DNA from: Glebionis coronaria
Taxonomy: Eukaryota; Streptophyta; Magnoliopsida; Asterales; Asteraceae
DNA length: 64,000 nucleotides
Assembly (NCBI GenBank): GCA_025667525.1
Contig: CM046879.1
Span: 358,484,752 to 358,548,751, forward strand
Direction of reading: 5' to 3'
Of this stretch, positions 34,807 to 46,717 are shown piece after piece. The notes under the pieces were generated by a model that saw nothing but the letters and a program-made list of their open reading frames with translations, did not search any database and had not been told where the DNA came from. Made by a program: the position numbers and the translations under genes. The stretch's first letter is position 1; each line of letters begins with the position of its first letter.

Positions 34807-37800
34807 TGATTGTGCAATTTTTATACCCTTTTAGGAAAAAGGAATATAATCGGCATGTATTAAGTATCACGTTTAGGAAAACGCGAATGCTCGATGAATG
34901 TGAGTTCATTCTCGAAGGAGGTGTATGTGTTATGTGCCAATTATATAAAAACAATGTTTGGATTAGCGATCGTTTTTTAGAGAGAAAGATTCACATTTAA
35001 AGACGAATTACGCTAAAAACTATGCAAAGGCGATGAAAACGCGAAATCGTAAAATTCGATGAATAACCATAATCAACTAAAAATCACCAAAATTTTAAAC
35101 TAAGTTAAGAAAAATATATTTAAAGCAAAAGTGAAAACCAAAATTTCCAAAAGTTTTTAAATTAATTTATATTAAATTTTAAATTTTAATAAAAAACTCA
35201 AAAATAAATAAAATTAATAAAAAGTGAAAATAAATTTTGTAAACATAGAATATACTAAATAATGTTTAAAAACTATTTCTTCAAAAATTTATAATACTTT
35301 TTACTATTTTTAAACTATTTTTTATAGTCTAAAATGAATTAAATGATAATAAATAAAGTAACAAAGTAAAAAAATGATTTTTGTTCCTAAAAATACTAGA
35401 TTGATTAAGAAGTATAAGAAAAATGTAAAAGTACAAAAAAGCTAAAGCAATAAGCTGGAAGGCAGCTTATTATGTTCGAAAAGGGTTTAATAAGCAACAG
35501 AAAAAGATACTTTAAATATCACCCTATGGATTATCCTAACGATAAAGTCCCTAGGACGCAGTGGTAGAGTGTGTTGTGTGTAGGAGAAATGGCGAGGGTT
35601 CGAGGTGTGTAACCCACTTTTTGGAAAAAATATTTTTTTTTAACTTTTAACCACTCGTGAACAGTAATACTAAGTTTAAAAAAACACAAACAAAAGTCAT
35701 ATTTGACAAGTATTTACCACGAATTTGGGTGCTCAAAGTCACAGACCACAATCTTTCTTGTTCTTTTGTTTTAACTGATGGGATTTTTGGGAGCCCGAGA
35801 AGTTGGGTTGTTGTTTGCTTGGGCAACAAACGACACCCCCACACCAATTGAGGCGTGGGGAGTCAAACACACGAACAAGGACTCTCAAACAAGCACAAGC
35901 AGTAATCCTAGCACACAAGTCAAACAAAGAATAAAAAACTGGGCTGCGAGTGCAAAGTTCCTAATAGTGGGTTATGTGGTGATACGTAATCAACCAAAAA
36001 AACCAACAAGTTCACAATATCACCTAACTTAAACTATTATCTATCCTCAAAACACAATCTCAAACCTAGAACTAATCAATGACCACAATTATATACCTTT
36101 AGACTCACACCAAATCCCGAGCAGTCACGTGCGGGCTGTGGGTACACAGTGATTAAGGCAGCTAAATTCTAGATCCCATGCACTCAAAAGTTACAAAGCA
36201 AGTACAAAGAAACCTATCCTAAACCTGAAACTAACTGTGCCTAAATTCAAAAACCTCACAACACAAAATTTCAGAGCCCTTCCCCTAGTATAGTTGAAAT
36301 TACAGGCAGAGAGGGTGTTGTTGATATATTGTATTTGAGAGTGGTTTTAGCAGGCTATAACAGCTCGTAAAGGCTAGAAGATATCGAACCTACTAACCTA
36401 CACTTCTAATCCTATCCCTAGACTAACTGAGCTCCAACGTTCAAGTCTCAAAAACATCAATCAAAACCATGTAGACATGATGTGTGTTGCAGACAGAAAT
36501 ATGGGCTATAGGGTGTTGTTACGGCAACAATGGGCCACCAATGCAATTCTACCAACAAAATCCAACTCACCCTACTATACTAGGTGTCCTACACTATTGT
36601 TGACCTAAGTCCTAGTTAACCATCCAAAGTCTAAGCCTCTAAGCAATCAAATAACACCCCTAGACCCCTGCTGGTGCAGCAACGCTCAGAAAGTGGGTGT
36701 TGATGGTTGTATTTTGGTATTACAATGACTACAATATGCAAAAATAGTGTGAGGCAATCTATCTAATACTAATCCAAACCATAACCAACCCTAAACTTAT
36801 CCTAACATCTAATTGTGCACCAAATCTTAACTTTTAAAACAAAAATTTTAAAACTCTAATCCTATGACATAATTTCTAAAGGAAAATTTAATAAGTGAAA
36901 ATCCACCAGACTATTAACTAAGAGAAGCTAGGTCCTACACTAACTTAAAAAACACAAAAGGGATTAGTTTGAGCAATATTTAGCAAATTTGTGTCACCCA
37001 AATACCGGTCCTACCAAAAACCAAAATTCCTTTTATACTGATTTTAAATAAAATTCTCAAACAAAGTTGTATCAAAACCAACTCCAATTGATTCAACCTA
37101 ACTTAAACATGCATCAAGTAAAAGTAAACAAGGAATGAGAAGTAACTTAGCACCAAATACAAAACTTTTAGCAAATTACATACCACAAAAAATTAAAAGG
37201 AACAAGGGGTTCACAGAACCTGTTCTTTGACCTTATTCACGCCAAAGCTATTTTCTGGATGCCACCAGCTAGTCTTCTAAGAGAGTTTGTGGATAAGATA
37301 GCTGTTGTAAGCTTATGAACGGGTGCAAGACTCCTTGGTGGACTACCATAGTCCACTCAAGGAGGAAGAGATATGAAAGGTGGTTATAATGAGTTCTTGT
37401 TGTACCTGCTTAAACACACCACAAAAAGAGAAAAATACAAGCTTCTAAAAGCTATGACTACAAGCTGTTGTCAAGAGCTTGTAGTCAAGCTTTTGGAACA
37501 GTAATTAAAAAGAAAAAGATTGAAAACCAAATCTCTTGAAAATCCTTTTGGAACCAACAACTTTGCAAATAAATTTAGAAACACAAACTTAAAACCCCAA
37601 TACAAAGATTATATAAGCTAGAGTTGTCAAATCTGGCTTAAATAACTGCTTGTATTAAACAATGGACCACAAAAAGATTTTTGAACAAAATCAAATTTTT
37701 GCAACCCAAAACCTTTTTGATAGTTAACTAAATAACTAAACAGATAATGTAAAAGCTTCAGCTATGATGGAACTCAGAGATGCAAAAGATTTAATAAATA

Positions 37801-39060
37801 CTCTAAATACTCATTTAAATAAAAGTTTTACAAAGTCTGGAACAAAAAGCAAAACCACAAGTCGGTTTGCTTATATCCTACTCTTAGGAATGATCTAGAA
37901 TAACAAGAATAGTAAACCCTAACTAGTAATTATACATAAATGCCCTTCAACGAATATACAAATTTGATCCCAAATTTGAACTTGGTCAATTGCTCTATGT
38001 GAAAAGTCAGACGTGGCCAGCTGTTGATATGTGATCCTAGACGTTCAAAAAATAGTAGGGAGAAAGGAACTCACACAAGCCATAGGATTGCTGTTACTAT
38101 GTTGTCTTCTTGTTGCAGGGGGGGTACAAGGAGGTCCATGGGTCACGGTTGAGTGTTTGGGGAGGGGGAATGTGATGGGTATGTGTGGAATCAACGTTCT
38201 GGATAGATGGGATAGTTAATTTTGGGTAATGAGGGTTTAATTAATTAGGGTTCTTGCGGTGGTGATTGGGGAAGAATAGTTATCTCGATTAGGATTAAGG
38301 GTGAGTTATTTGTTACCCGCGTGAATCAATAATAAAAAACGATTTTTAAAAAAAATGTTTATTATTAATCATAGATAGTGGGTGGTGACGTGTGTTGTGG
38401 GGAGTGGATGGAGTGTGGTGATGTGGCAGGGGTTTCACTGGGTGTTTGACCAGGTAAATATTGGGAAATGGGTGGGTTAATATGGTTCATGAGTAGGGTA
38501 AATGGCTCATGGTGAGGTGGCAGGTGATGATTGGGTGGATGGGGTTTGTTGTCTAGGCATAAATGGTCCCCCATGTTGCAATCTTTTGGCATATATGTTT
38601 TAACCAACAACTCTTCAATATCCTTTGTTAAAACTTTGACATGGTTGTCAAAAGTTTCACAAGCTTTCTTTAAACATTCACCAAGGACCATTTGTGCAAT
38701 TTTTCCATTCTCCAAGGGCTATTAATGTCATTTCTTGAAATACTAGGGACCCATATGTAATAACTGAGATTTACAAGGGTATAATATGACAATTCCTCAA
38801 TAGTTGAGGGACCAATCTTGAAAAATATTCAAACTTCAAGGACTTCTTTGGGAATTCATTGTTCGGGTCCGGTTCTTTGTGCGGCTTCATTTCCCGTGTT
38901 CGTTTTTGCTTGATTCTTGTATTCTTTTGGTGAATTCACGATATCCGTACCTAAAATACACAATGAACAAACACAAGCATATTTTGGGTATTTTATGATA
39001 TTTTTAAGCGTTTTAACCCCGATTTGGATGATGAGACTATGTATAAATACAGACTCATCA
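34807..39060 (-). repeat. Element G 3' LTR
   Basis: This is a 4254-base LTR. On the minus strand it begins TGATGAGTCTG at 39060; on the plus strand its other end reads TGATTGTGCAATTTT at 34807, matching 45561. It holds a tRNA-like (SINE-like) insertion at 35545-35640, a near-perfect hairpin at 35837-35860 and U3 repeats at 38690-38870. The 116-codon ORF at 38365-38715 is Pro/His-rich, lies inside the LTR and is not supported as a gene. Confidence 0.85.
35545..35642 (+). repeat. tRNA-derived SINE-like segment in element G LTR
   Basis: GCAGTGGTAGAGTG (35558-35571) resembles the internal A box of a tRNA gene (as in tRNA-Gly AGTGGTAGA), and GGGTTCGAGGT (about 35597-35607) the B box GGTTCGANTCC. 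The spacing of about 37 bases suits RNA polymerase III promoters. A T-rich tail ends at about 35641. The other G LTR carries the same segment (46300-46405, B box AGGATTCGTGG), so it was part of this LTR before G inserted. The 5' arm does not fold into a full tRNA. No clear target duplication. Confidence 0.5.
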
Positions 39061-39072
39061 CTCCCCATACTA
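39061..39072 (-). other. Polypurine tract of element G
   Basis: On the minus strand TAGTATGGGGAG lies immediately before the TGATGAG start of the 3' LTR, the expected position for plus-strand primer formation. Confidence 0.7.
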
Positions 39073-41055
39073 AACCATTGCCGTGCCCTCAAGCAATGCT
39101 AGAATTAAGTATCGTAGCACCTCCAAAATTCATTTTTAGATGACATTTATTGAAACGTAAAATTTTCATTAACTACTACTTGCGTTTTAGAGATAATGTA
39201 TTGTTTTCATCACAAAATGGGACATTTAGGATCATAGAATAAGAACACGTGAATGCTTCGTTAGAAATAATTTCGTCATCGTCGATTATCACCCAATTCC
39301 ATGCTAAGCGTGAAACAAGATCATTGTCATTATAAGTTAGTAATGCTAACACTACTCATATGCTCTAATTATGTACTTAAACTCCTTTATTCCTAAGGTG
39401 TATCTCTTATATTTTATTTTTTCTTAATGATCACAAAGATACATTTTTTACTAATGTGTGAATAGAGATAAGATCCAAAAATAGAGTCTTAAGGGTGTAA
39501 ACCAAAAACATTGAATTAATAATTCATCCTAATAGACAACGATGTCAAAAAATTAAGTCAACAAAAAGGATCGATAAACACGGTTTTACAATGGTTTTGA
39601 ACATGAGACTTATTACCAATTTGGAATTGGTTTACCGCCACCTTTTATTTAACCTCGCCATGAGGTGTTTATTATGGCTTTGGTCTTGCCATTGTCTTTT
39701 ATTTAACCTTGCCATGAGGTGTTTATTATGACTTGATGTATATCCTCACGCTAAGGCGAATTTTGGATCTTTAAGGCTTCAAGATTTAAGACATTCACTT
39801 TCAATTTTCGTATAGATGTTTCGGCCTTGTGAGCTTCGAAGTTTTGCTTGATTTAGGTGAAGAGGAACTTAAATTATTATTGGGGGTAGCCTTTGATTAT
39901 TCGGGTTGATACTTCAAAACCGTGAAGCTGGCGATACATTAATGTTTTCCCAATTTAATTATATGGAAGCTACTAAAATAAATTAGAAACCAACAATAGA
40001 GATTAAACCGCTAAATCAATATTTATTAACAAATTATAATAAAATCGTTGGGAGAATAAGCAAATAATTAGGACACATGAGTTTTTGAAAGAATATGAGT
40101 ACTCTACGTTTAGCATAGTAACTTATAATTAACTCTATCATTTCTCGCCCTCAAATTAATGAACTTAGCCTAATATAGTTAAGGAAACGAAGCTAAGTGC
40201 TCAACACGCACGGTCGAGTCAAAAATTACTCTTATTCTCACCAACAGAAAACCTACATTCGTGTCTTAAACACTTATGAAAAACTAGAAAAAATTTAAAT
40301 TTTGGCCATTTTTAGCCTTATTTTCCATAAAATGGTAACAAAAAGATGAAAATTGGATTGCGTGATGACGTAATCAAGGTAAACCATCTATTAACCCCCC
40401 CATACAAAAACTAAACATTGTCGTCAATGTTTCGAGTCTAAGGGTGAAACACCCCCACACTAGAGACGAAAGTCGAATGCTCAATCTCGAGCATGGAAAG
40501 GGTAAAACGAATAATATAAAAGCCGTTTATGAATTATGCTAATAAGATAAACGTTAGAACATGAAAGGATATCATCGGATATCGGAATTTCCAAAGGCAA
40601 CGACCGAAGCTCGAGTGATCCGTGAAAAGAACACGAGAGGCTTCAATGATGACGATGAACCTAATAAATCACAATCACAAACACCACGAAAAAGGTCGAA
40701 AGAGCACAAGTCCACTCATTAATCTAAGAAAGCAATAATATTTACAAGGATAAGCATGGGAATCCCCCACGAGGCACCTTGTTTTTTATAACCGAGTCAA
40801 AATCTCGACTCGAATCCCCATAAATGATCATTTAGGGATTATCATGGTTTGGTCATTTTTGGTGGGGCTTACATGATAAATAATGCCCAAAAGTACGTGG
40901 AGTACTTTAAAAACCCGATAAACGTATACCGGGGTAAAAAAATACCGTCTTCGTTTTCGGATGCAAGACGAAACAACGCCACTCCAACTCGAACCCCAAT
41001 AGGGTAAAAGAAAATAGATGAGAAGAAATAGAAAGGTGGGACAATGGGTGGGGCA
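39073..41055 (-). other. Element G 3' untranslated region
   Basis: No supported ORF is present. The 116-codon ORF at 40869-41219 overlaps the ORF-like acidic region and shows no known domain. 39642-39733 is a 54-base direct duplication centred on TTTATTTAACC-TGCCATGAGG. 40391-40405 reads GTATGGGGGGGTTAA on the minus strand, a second polypurine-like tract. No reverse transcriptase, integrase or envelope-like gene is recognisable. Confidence 0.5.
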
Positions 41056-42379
41056 CTAAAATGAGCTACTCGAGGTGGACTCACACCAAGCAAGTGAATA
41101 CGTTTTCCATTTATTGAATATCTCGTCCTCGGTGGAAAAGTGTGAAGAAACATAAGGACCTTCCCCCACACTAAATCCACACTCACGCTCGTCAAAAAGA
41201 GTAGACGAGGTGGTAGCACTCATAAAACGTAGTGATGACGGAGTTAGAGTTTTATAAAAATCATTTAAATTAATTTTTAAATCCTTTCCTTTTTCATCCT
41301 TTGAAAACTCTTTATGAAAACCCGATTTGATTATGTCGAAGATATTTGCCGTTTCTAAGACGATGTTAGGCACACTAAAAATTCTCACATTTAAGTCGCG
41401 GTTAGGGGGTGGTGGATTGTATAAGTTCTCAAATACGTTTATCAGCAAAGAACACCGCCCCCTCGGGGTCAACATATTCGTCATCCTCATGAACATTAAT
41501 CTCTTCAATTTCTTCATCATAGATAGGCTCGTCAAACCAAGGTTTGTCGTTCCCCTCATTGAGGATTTTAGAAACTCTCTCGAAAAGATCACGATCAAGC
41601 ACAAAACCATCATTCTTTTGTGGGGATCGTTGATAAGTTAAATCCTCACTAATGTGGTAAACGTCATTCTCATTTGAGGAGTGTTGAATAGGTAACTCCT
41701 CGAGAATGGGAGTTTTTGTCACGTGAGTTGGTTCGTCATTATGAATGAGACGTTCCAACTCAACAAGTTCGGCCTCGATATTGGAAAAATCAACCTCACT
41801 TGTAGGTGAGAGTGGAGGTAAAAGAGCAAGCTCTCGTTCAATAATTTCCACAATCTCGTGCCTGAATCAAAATCATCATACTCACCACACGAAGAATTAT
41901 TTTTAGGAGAATCAAAAATTTCTTGTGGATTTTTGAGTATGTGATCAATTTCGGTAAAATCGTCCTCATCGTCTTTGTGAAAGAAAGTGTCGATGTGAGA
42001 ACTCACAACCATGGTCTTACAAGTCAAATGACTATGCTTAGGTGACATTCAATGATGAGAGGATCGATATCGATAAAAACTTTAGCCTCAATAGATATTA
42101 GGATGGAGGCACTTCCATGGAATTAGAAGTTGAAGCCTCAAAGACGTGGTCCTTCGAAGGTGGTGAAGACGAGTCCATATTGGTTATTGTCGTGATGGCA
42201 CTAACGTGGCCCTTTGGAATTGGTTGTTCACTTGTTTCGCCGAATATATCCCAAAATGATTTTTCATCCATAAATTTACGAATACCCTTTTGAATTAAGT
42301 ATACGTATTCTTTATCGTTAAAATCCTCATCTTTAAAACAGTTCATTTTCATTCTTTCAAAACATGCATCTAGCCTCAT
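41056..42379 (-). pseudogene. Element G acidic spacer ORF remnants
   Basis: Successive minus-strand pieces at 42379-42098, 42048-41719, 41851-41429 and 41613-41056 lie in different frames and follow the protease. They are rich in Asp, Glu and Ser (for example EEIEEINVHEDDEY). In autonomous Athila elements an acidic linker separates protease from reverse transcriptase, and F shows one at 63200-63600, so these pieces probably correspond to that linker. The reverse transcriptase motifs expected next do not appear. Function of the rest is unknown. Confidence 0.5.
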
Positions 42380-42382
42380 TTT

Positions 42383-42877
42383 TTACGCTAAAGTATGAGC
42401 TTTGATATTATCAAATTTTGAAATATCAGTTTGAGTAACCTTGGTTTTATCATGATCATTTGAAACTTGAGATCTACTCGCGAAAAAGTCCATTTTTTCC
42501 TCCCCATATTTCATAGTTAATTTCCCACCGTGAACGTCGATTACGGCTCGAACCGTCGATAAAAAGGGCCGACCTAAAATAATAGGATATTTAGGATCAC
42601 GCTTATAATCGGATATGACGAAGTCCGTGGGAAAAATAAACTTTCTAATTTTAACATAAACATCCTCGGCTATTCCAATTGGTTTTAAAGGCGTACGATT
42701 CGCTAGCTCGGTTGTCATGTTCGTGGTGGTAAGTCTAGGAAATTTCATCAATTTCCAAAGAGAATGAGGCATGAGATTGATGTTAGCACCTAAGTTGGCA
42801 AGGACTAAACATCCCTCAATCTCGGAAAAATCACAAGGTAAAAGAAATTGGCCCAGATCCTCTTCCTTTCTCGGCAT
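42383..42877 (-). pseudogene. Element G aspartic protease
   Basis: The ORF contains an Athila/Tat-type retropepsin: LANLGANINLMP at about residues 27-38, the middle strand region, and PIILGRPFLSTVRAVIDVHGG at about residues 94-114, followed by a Lys/Asp-rich tail. In F the first motif reads ADLGASINLMP; here the catalytic Asp is Asn, so the enzyme should be inactive. It overlaps in a different frame the preceding ORF (42805-43230), indicating a frameshift near 42870. It would cleave the Gag-Pol polyprotein within the particle. Confidence 0.75.
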
Positions 42878-44705
42878 ATGCCTTTTATTTTTTTAAGAAG
42901 GATCGAAGCACAAGTTTCCTCAAGGGTAACACTGGTAAGGTCGATAAAGCTCTCTTTTTGAACCGTGGATGGAATTTGAGGTACACGAGGGTGTGAACTC
43001 TTTTCCTTGGTCACCACGTTCACCCTATAGACTTTAGAACATGAAGGCGTTTTAGAAGTCGAGGGTTGAGAAGAAGGAACAACTCTAAATCCATCAAGGT
43101 TTGGGGTAATCACACGACTTTTTCCATGAGACGAGGCGGCTTTAACATGTTCCTTCGGATTAGTAACGGTGTCACTAGGTAACGAACTCGATGACGCACC
43201 CAAAGACTTGTTCATAATGGCCGAAAACATCTTTTTAATGTCGATTTATCCTTGCTCAATTTTAGTATTTTGATTTTTCAATGTGTTGGAAAAGTCGTTT
43301 TTCAAAGTACCAATTTGTCCCTCTAATCGTCTCATATTAGCCTCATTTGTTTTCATATATTCTTGAAACTCGTTTGACGAACTATTTTGATTAGAATTAA
43401 AGTTCCCTTGGCTTTGATTATTTCTTTGAAAATTCCCTTGATTACCACTTGAAAAAATGTTTCCTTCATTAGCGTTTTTTGAAAAGTTCGAGTTTTGATT
43501 GTGGTTGTTATCTCGATTTTGCCAACCTAAATCTCGACCTTGATTATAACCTCCTTGATTACCATGATTATTTCATTGAAAATTTTTTCGGTTTTGATTT
43601 TGAAAATCGTTTCCTCGATTAAAATTGTTGCCTTGATTGTAATTGCCTTGTGATAGACCCGCGTTGTTTTGATTTTGAAAATTGTTGTTTCCATTTAACG
43701 CGTTAACACTCGACGTTTGGCCATCCGTAGCCGCACACTCGTAATAATTATTAGGTCCACCAAACAACATACACGATGCCTCAACCGCTTTTACGGTAGC
43801 AGGAGCGTCTTTCTTTTGCATTTTGATCATGAACGACGTAAAGACATTCGTCAACTTATCGACTTTCGCATCAAACCTCTCAATATCGCGATTAGAATTA
43901 CTAACATTGGCGACATTGGCAACACTCGGTGTGTTACGGAGTTGGTAACCCTTGGATCTATTTTCGATAATCATTAAAACGTCTTTTGGAGTTTTACACA
44001 AAAAATTGCCACCGGTGGCGGAATTTAACGAATCTTGTTCTTGAAAACTAAGAACATTATAAAACATATCGATTTGGTGTAACTTAGAAAATCCATGGTG
44101 AGGACATTGCCTAAGCAATTCCTTAAAAGGATCCCAATTGTCTCTAAACGATTGATTCGGCTTTTGTTAGAACCTCGTGATCTCGTTTTTGAAAAACGTG
44201 GTCTTAGACGGCGGAAAGAAACGATTAACGAATTTGGAAACGAGATCCTTTCACATAATTATGGAATTAGGTGGCTCTTTCTCGTACCAATCCTTGGCGG
44301 CACCATCCGGCGAGTACGAAAAAAGCATAATCTTAACGACATCGTTGTAGACATTTTTAAACTTGCTCGTGGCCAAAATACGATCAAAATTCCGAATGTG
44401 ATCGTTACGATTATCCGCCGCAAGACCTCTAAACTTCGTTTCTTGAATCAACGTAGAATTCCGCTCTAGATTTCAAAATTCTTCGCTTTGATTATGGGAA
44501 TAACGATCGCGTCTCCATAACCCTCGGTGGACTCTCGGAGCAATTCCATCATCGAACGATTGTCGGCCATCTCGTCTACGGTTTCGACAACGATATTAGG
44601 AACGTCGGTTTCTAAATTTCGTCTACGTCTTCGATTCCTTTGATTTCGATTGCATCGATTCGAAACGTCGCTAGAATTAGAATAATCATTCGATCGAGTG
44701 CGCAT
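42878..44705 (-). pseudogene. Element G gag
   Basis: The gene starts with the Met at 44705 (MRTRSNDY, a basic N-terminus like F's). A conserved ELL-ESTEGYGDAI stretch is followed in another frame (44451-44251) by KFRGLAADNRNDHIRNFDRILATSKFK and GAAKDWYEKEPPNSI, the core of the Athila Gag. The piece at 44118-43573 gives the CPHHGFSKLHQIDMFY block, GGNFLCKTP, and an Asn/Gln-rich tail. The cysteine motif CMLFGG---YYEC is a degraded knuckle. At least three frameshifts or stops interrupt it. Gag would form the particle and bind RNA. No start other than 44705 looks better. Confidence 0.75.
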
Positions 44706-45540
44706 GCACTAACGTAGAAATGTGGGGTACCAAAGAAGATTTCTTTTTGGGGTTTTTAACGTCTTTCACCTTTTTTTGGTTTTTGATTGTTTTTAATTTT
44801 TTTGGATTTTTGGTTTATTACGTAGACCCAAATCTACAAATCTCTCCTCAAATTAATTTTGTTGATTAAAGGAGCCTCAAGGAACGAAAACGATCACCTT
44901 AAGTGAACGTCTTCGATGACTTTAGAACGTTGGTAGAAAACCAAAACGTTCAAGTGGTTTTAATCTTTGAAAACAAGAAAATATATGATACGCACATTAA
45001 TACTTTGGTTGGCAAACCCTTAATCAACCTTCACTTTCTAAGTACGCACAAGCAAGAAAACGAGGCGACGCGAAGCACTTAAGAGCCTTTTTCCTTTAGG
45101 TCGTGAAATACAACCGCCTTATAACCACCTTATAGTTTGTACTTGTCGAGATTAAGTTTCTTAAAAGTATTTATCTATTTTGCCTTTTCTTTTTGTTTTG
45201 GATTCAAATACAATAATTGAGTGATGAAATCCCAATTAAGGTTGCGTTTTCACGCTTTTAAAGATATTATAAATTTATTGTGATACGTAATACTACTATT
45301 AATAATATTCCCAAAAAACGAAAATCGATAAAATGAAAAAGATTGTTGTGTGTTAATTGAGGAACAATTAACACGATTTATTTGGATATTCTACAATATA
45401 GTAAAAAATAAAAACGAGTACTCACACAAACATGAAAAGCAAAAACGAGTACTCACACGATATTTACGCTTTCCAAAAATGAAAAGCAAAAATGCACTAC
45501 TCACACAAACACGATATGTATAATGGCACTACAAACACCT
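44706..45540 (-). other. Element G 5' leader
   Basis: This untranslated stretch lies between primer site and gag. It contains the leader block GGTTGCGTTTTCACGCTTTT (about 45240-45259) shared with H1 and, in a related form, F. Just upstream of gag lies a T-rich stretch (44755-44815) whose counterpart in F is also directly before gag. No small ORF is convincing. Confidence 0.5.
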
Positions 45541-45557
45541 CCCCGGAAGCGGCGCCA
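45541..45557 (-). other. Primer-binding site of element G (tRNA-Asp type)
   Basis: On the minus strand it reads TGGCGCCGCTTCCGGGG, three bases from the LTR end at 45561. It matches the tRNA-Asp-type site expected for Athila elements. Confidence 0.88.
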
Positions 45558-45560
45558 AAA

Positions 45561-46717
45561 TGATTGTGGTATTTTTATATCCTTTTAGGAAAAAGGAATA
45601 TAAATGGCAAGTATTAACTATCACGTTTAGGAAAACGCGAATGCTCGATAAATGCGAGTTCGTTCTCGAAGGAGGTGTATGTGTTATGTGTCGATTATAT
45701 TAAAAAAATGTTTGGATTAGTGATCGTTATTGAGAGAGAAATATATGAGTTTAAAGATGAATTACACTAAAAACTATGCTACGACGATAAAAACGCGAAA
45801 TCGTAAAATTCGACGAAAAACCAAACTCAACTAAAAATCACCAAATTTTTAAACTAAGTTATGAAAAATCTAATTAAAGCAAAAATGAAAACCAAAATTT
45901 CCAAAAGTTTATAAAAATTAATTTATATTAAATTTTAAAGTTTAATAAAAAAACTCAAAAATAAATAAAATTAATAAAAAGTGAAAATGAAAATTTTAAG
46001 TTTTGTATACCTAGAATATACTAAATAATGTTTAAAAACTATATTTTCAAAATTTTAAAATACTTTTTACTATTTTAAAACTATTTTCTAAATTCTAAAA
46101 TGAAATAAATGATAATAAATAAAGTAAAAAAGTAAAAAAAAAATGATTTTTGTTCCTAAAAATACTAGACTGATTAAGAAGTATAAGAAAAATGTAAAAG
46201 TCCAAAAAAGCTAAAGCAATAAGCTGGAAAGCAACTTATTATGTTCGAAAAGGGTTTAGTAAGAAAAAGAAATAGATACTTTAAATATCACCCATGGGAT
46301 TATCCTAACGATAAAGTCCCCAGGGGGCAGTGGTAGAGTGTGTTGTGTGTGGGAGAAATGGCGAGGATTCGTGGTGTGTAACCTAATTTTTGAACAAAAT
46401 AATCTTTTTCTTTTTACTTTTAACCACTCGTGAACAGTAATACTAAGTTTACAAAAACACAAACAAAAGTCAGATTTGACAAGTATTTAGCACAAATTTG
46501 GGTTGTTTTTTGCTTGGGAAACAAACGGCACCCCCAAACCAATTTAGGTGTGGGGAGTCAAACACACGAACAAGGACTCTCAAACAAGCACAAGCAGTAA
46601 TCCTAGCACACAAGTCAAACAAAGAACAAAAAACTGGGCTGCGAGTGCTAAGTTCCTAACAGTAGGTTATGTGGTGATACATAATCAACCCAAAAAAAAC
46701 CAACAAGTTCACAATAT
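45561..46717 (-). repeat. Element G 5' LTR, interrupted by H2
   Basis: It matches 34807-36025 with roughly 7-10% differences and one indel of several tens of bases near 46500 (present near 35780 in the other copy). It carries the SINE-like segment and the hairpin (46532-46555). It stops at AATAT (46713-46717), the candidate target duplication of H2. Confidence 0.85.

Larger units (their letters stand above)
34807..46717 (-). mobile_element. Element G: old Athila-type element with gag-protease only
   Basis: It runs on the minus strand. The 3' LTR is 34807-39060, the interior 39061-45560, and the 5' LTR starts at 45561 and is interrupted at 46718 by H2. The primer site, polypurine tract and Gag/protease place it with Athila. 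Reverse transcriptase, RNase H and integrase are not recognisable between the protease (42383) and the 3' LTR; instead there is about 1.3 kb of acidic, frame-shifted coding-like sequence and about 2 kb without ORFs. The LTR copies differ by roughly 7-10% where I compared them, so it is much older than B, C or E. Confidence 0.8.

Noticed and set aside
35558..35607. A functional tRNA gene
   Set aside because: A- and B-box-like motifs are present but the acceptor and anticodon stems cannot be formed, and the segment is duplicated with the LTR; a SINE-like relic fits better.
38365..38715. 116-codon Pro/His-rich minus-strand ORF
   Set aside because: It lies inside the U3 part of G's LTR, has low-complexity composition and no recognisable domain; H1's LTR has no equivalent ORF.
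40869..41219. 116-codon hydrophobic minus-strand ORF considered as an envelope-like gene of G
   Set aside because: It overlaps the acidic ORF in another frame, has no signal peptide followed by an ectodomain, and lies much closer to the protease than Athila envelope-like genes do.
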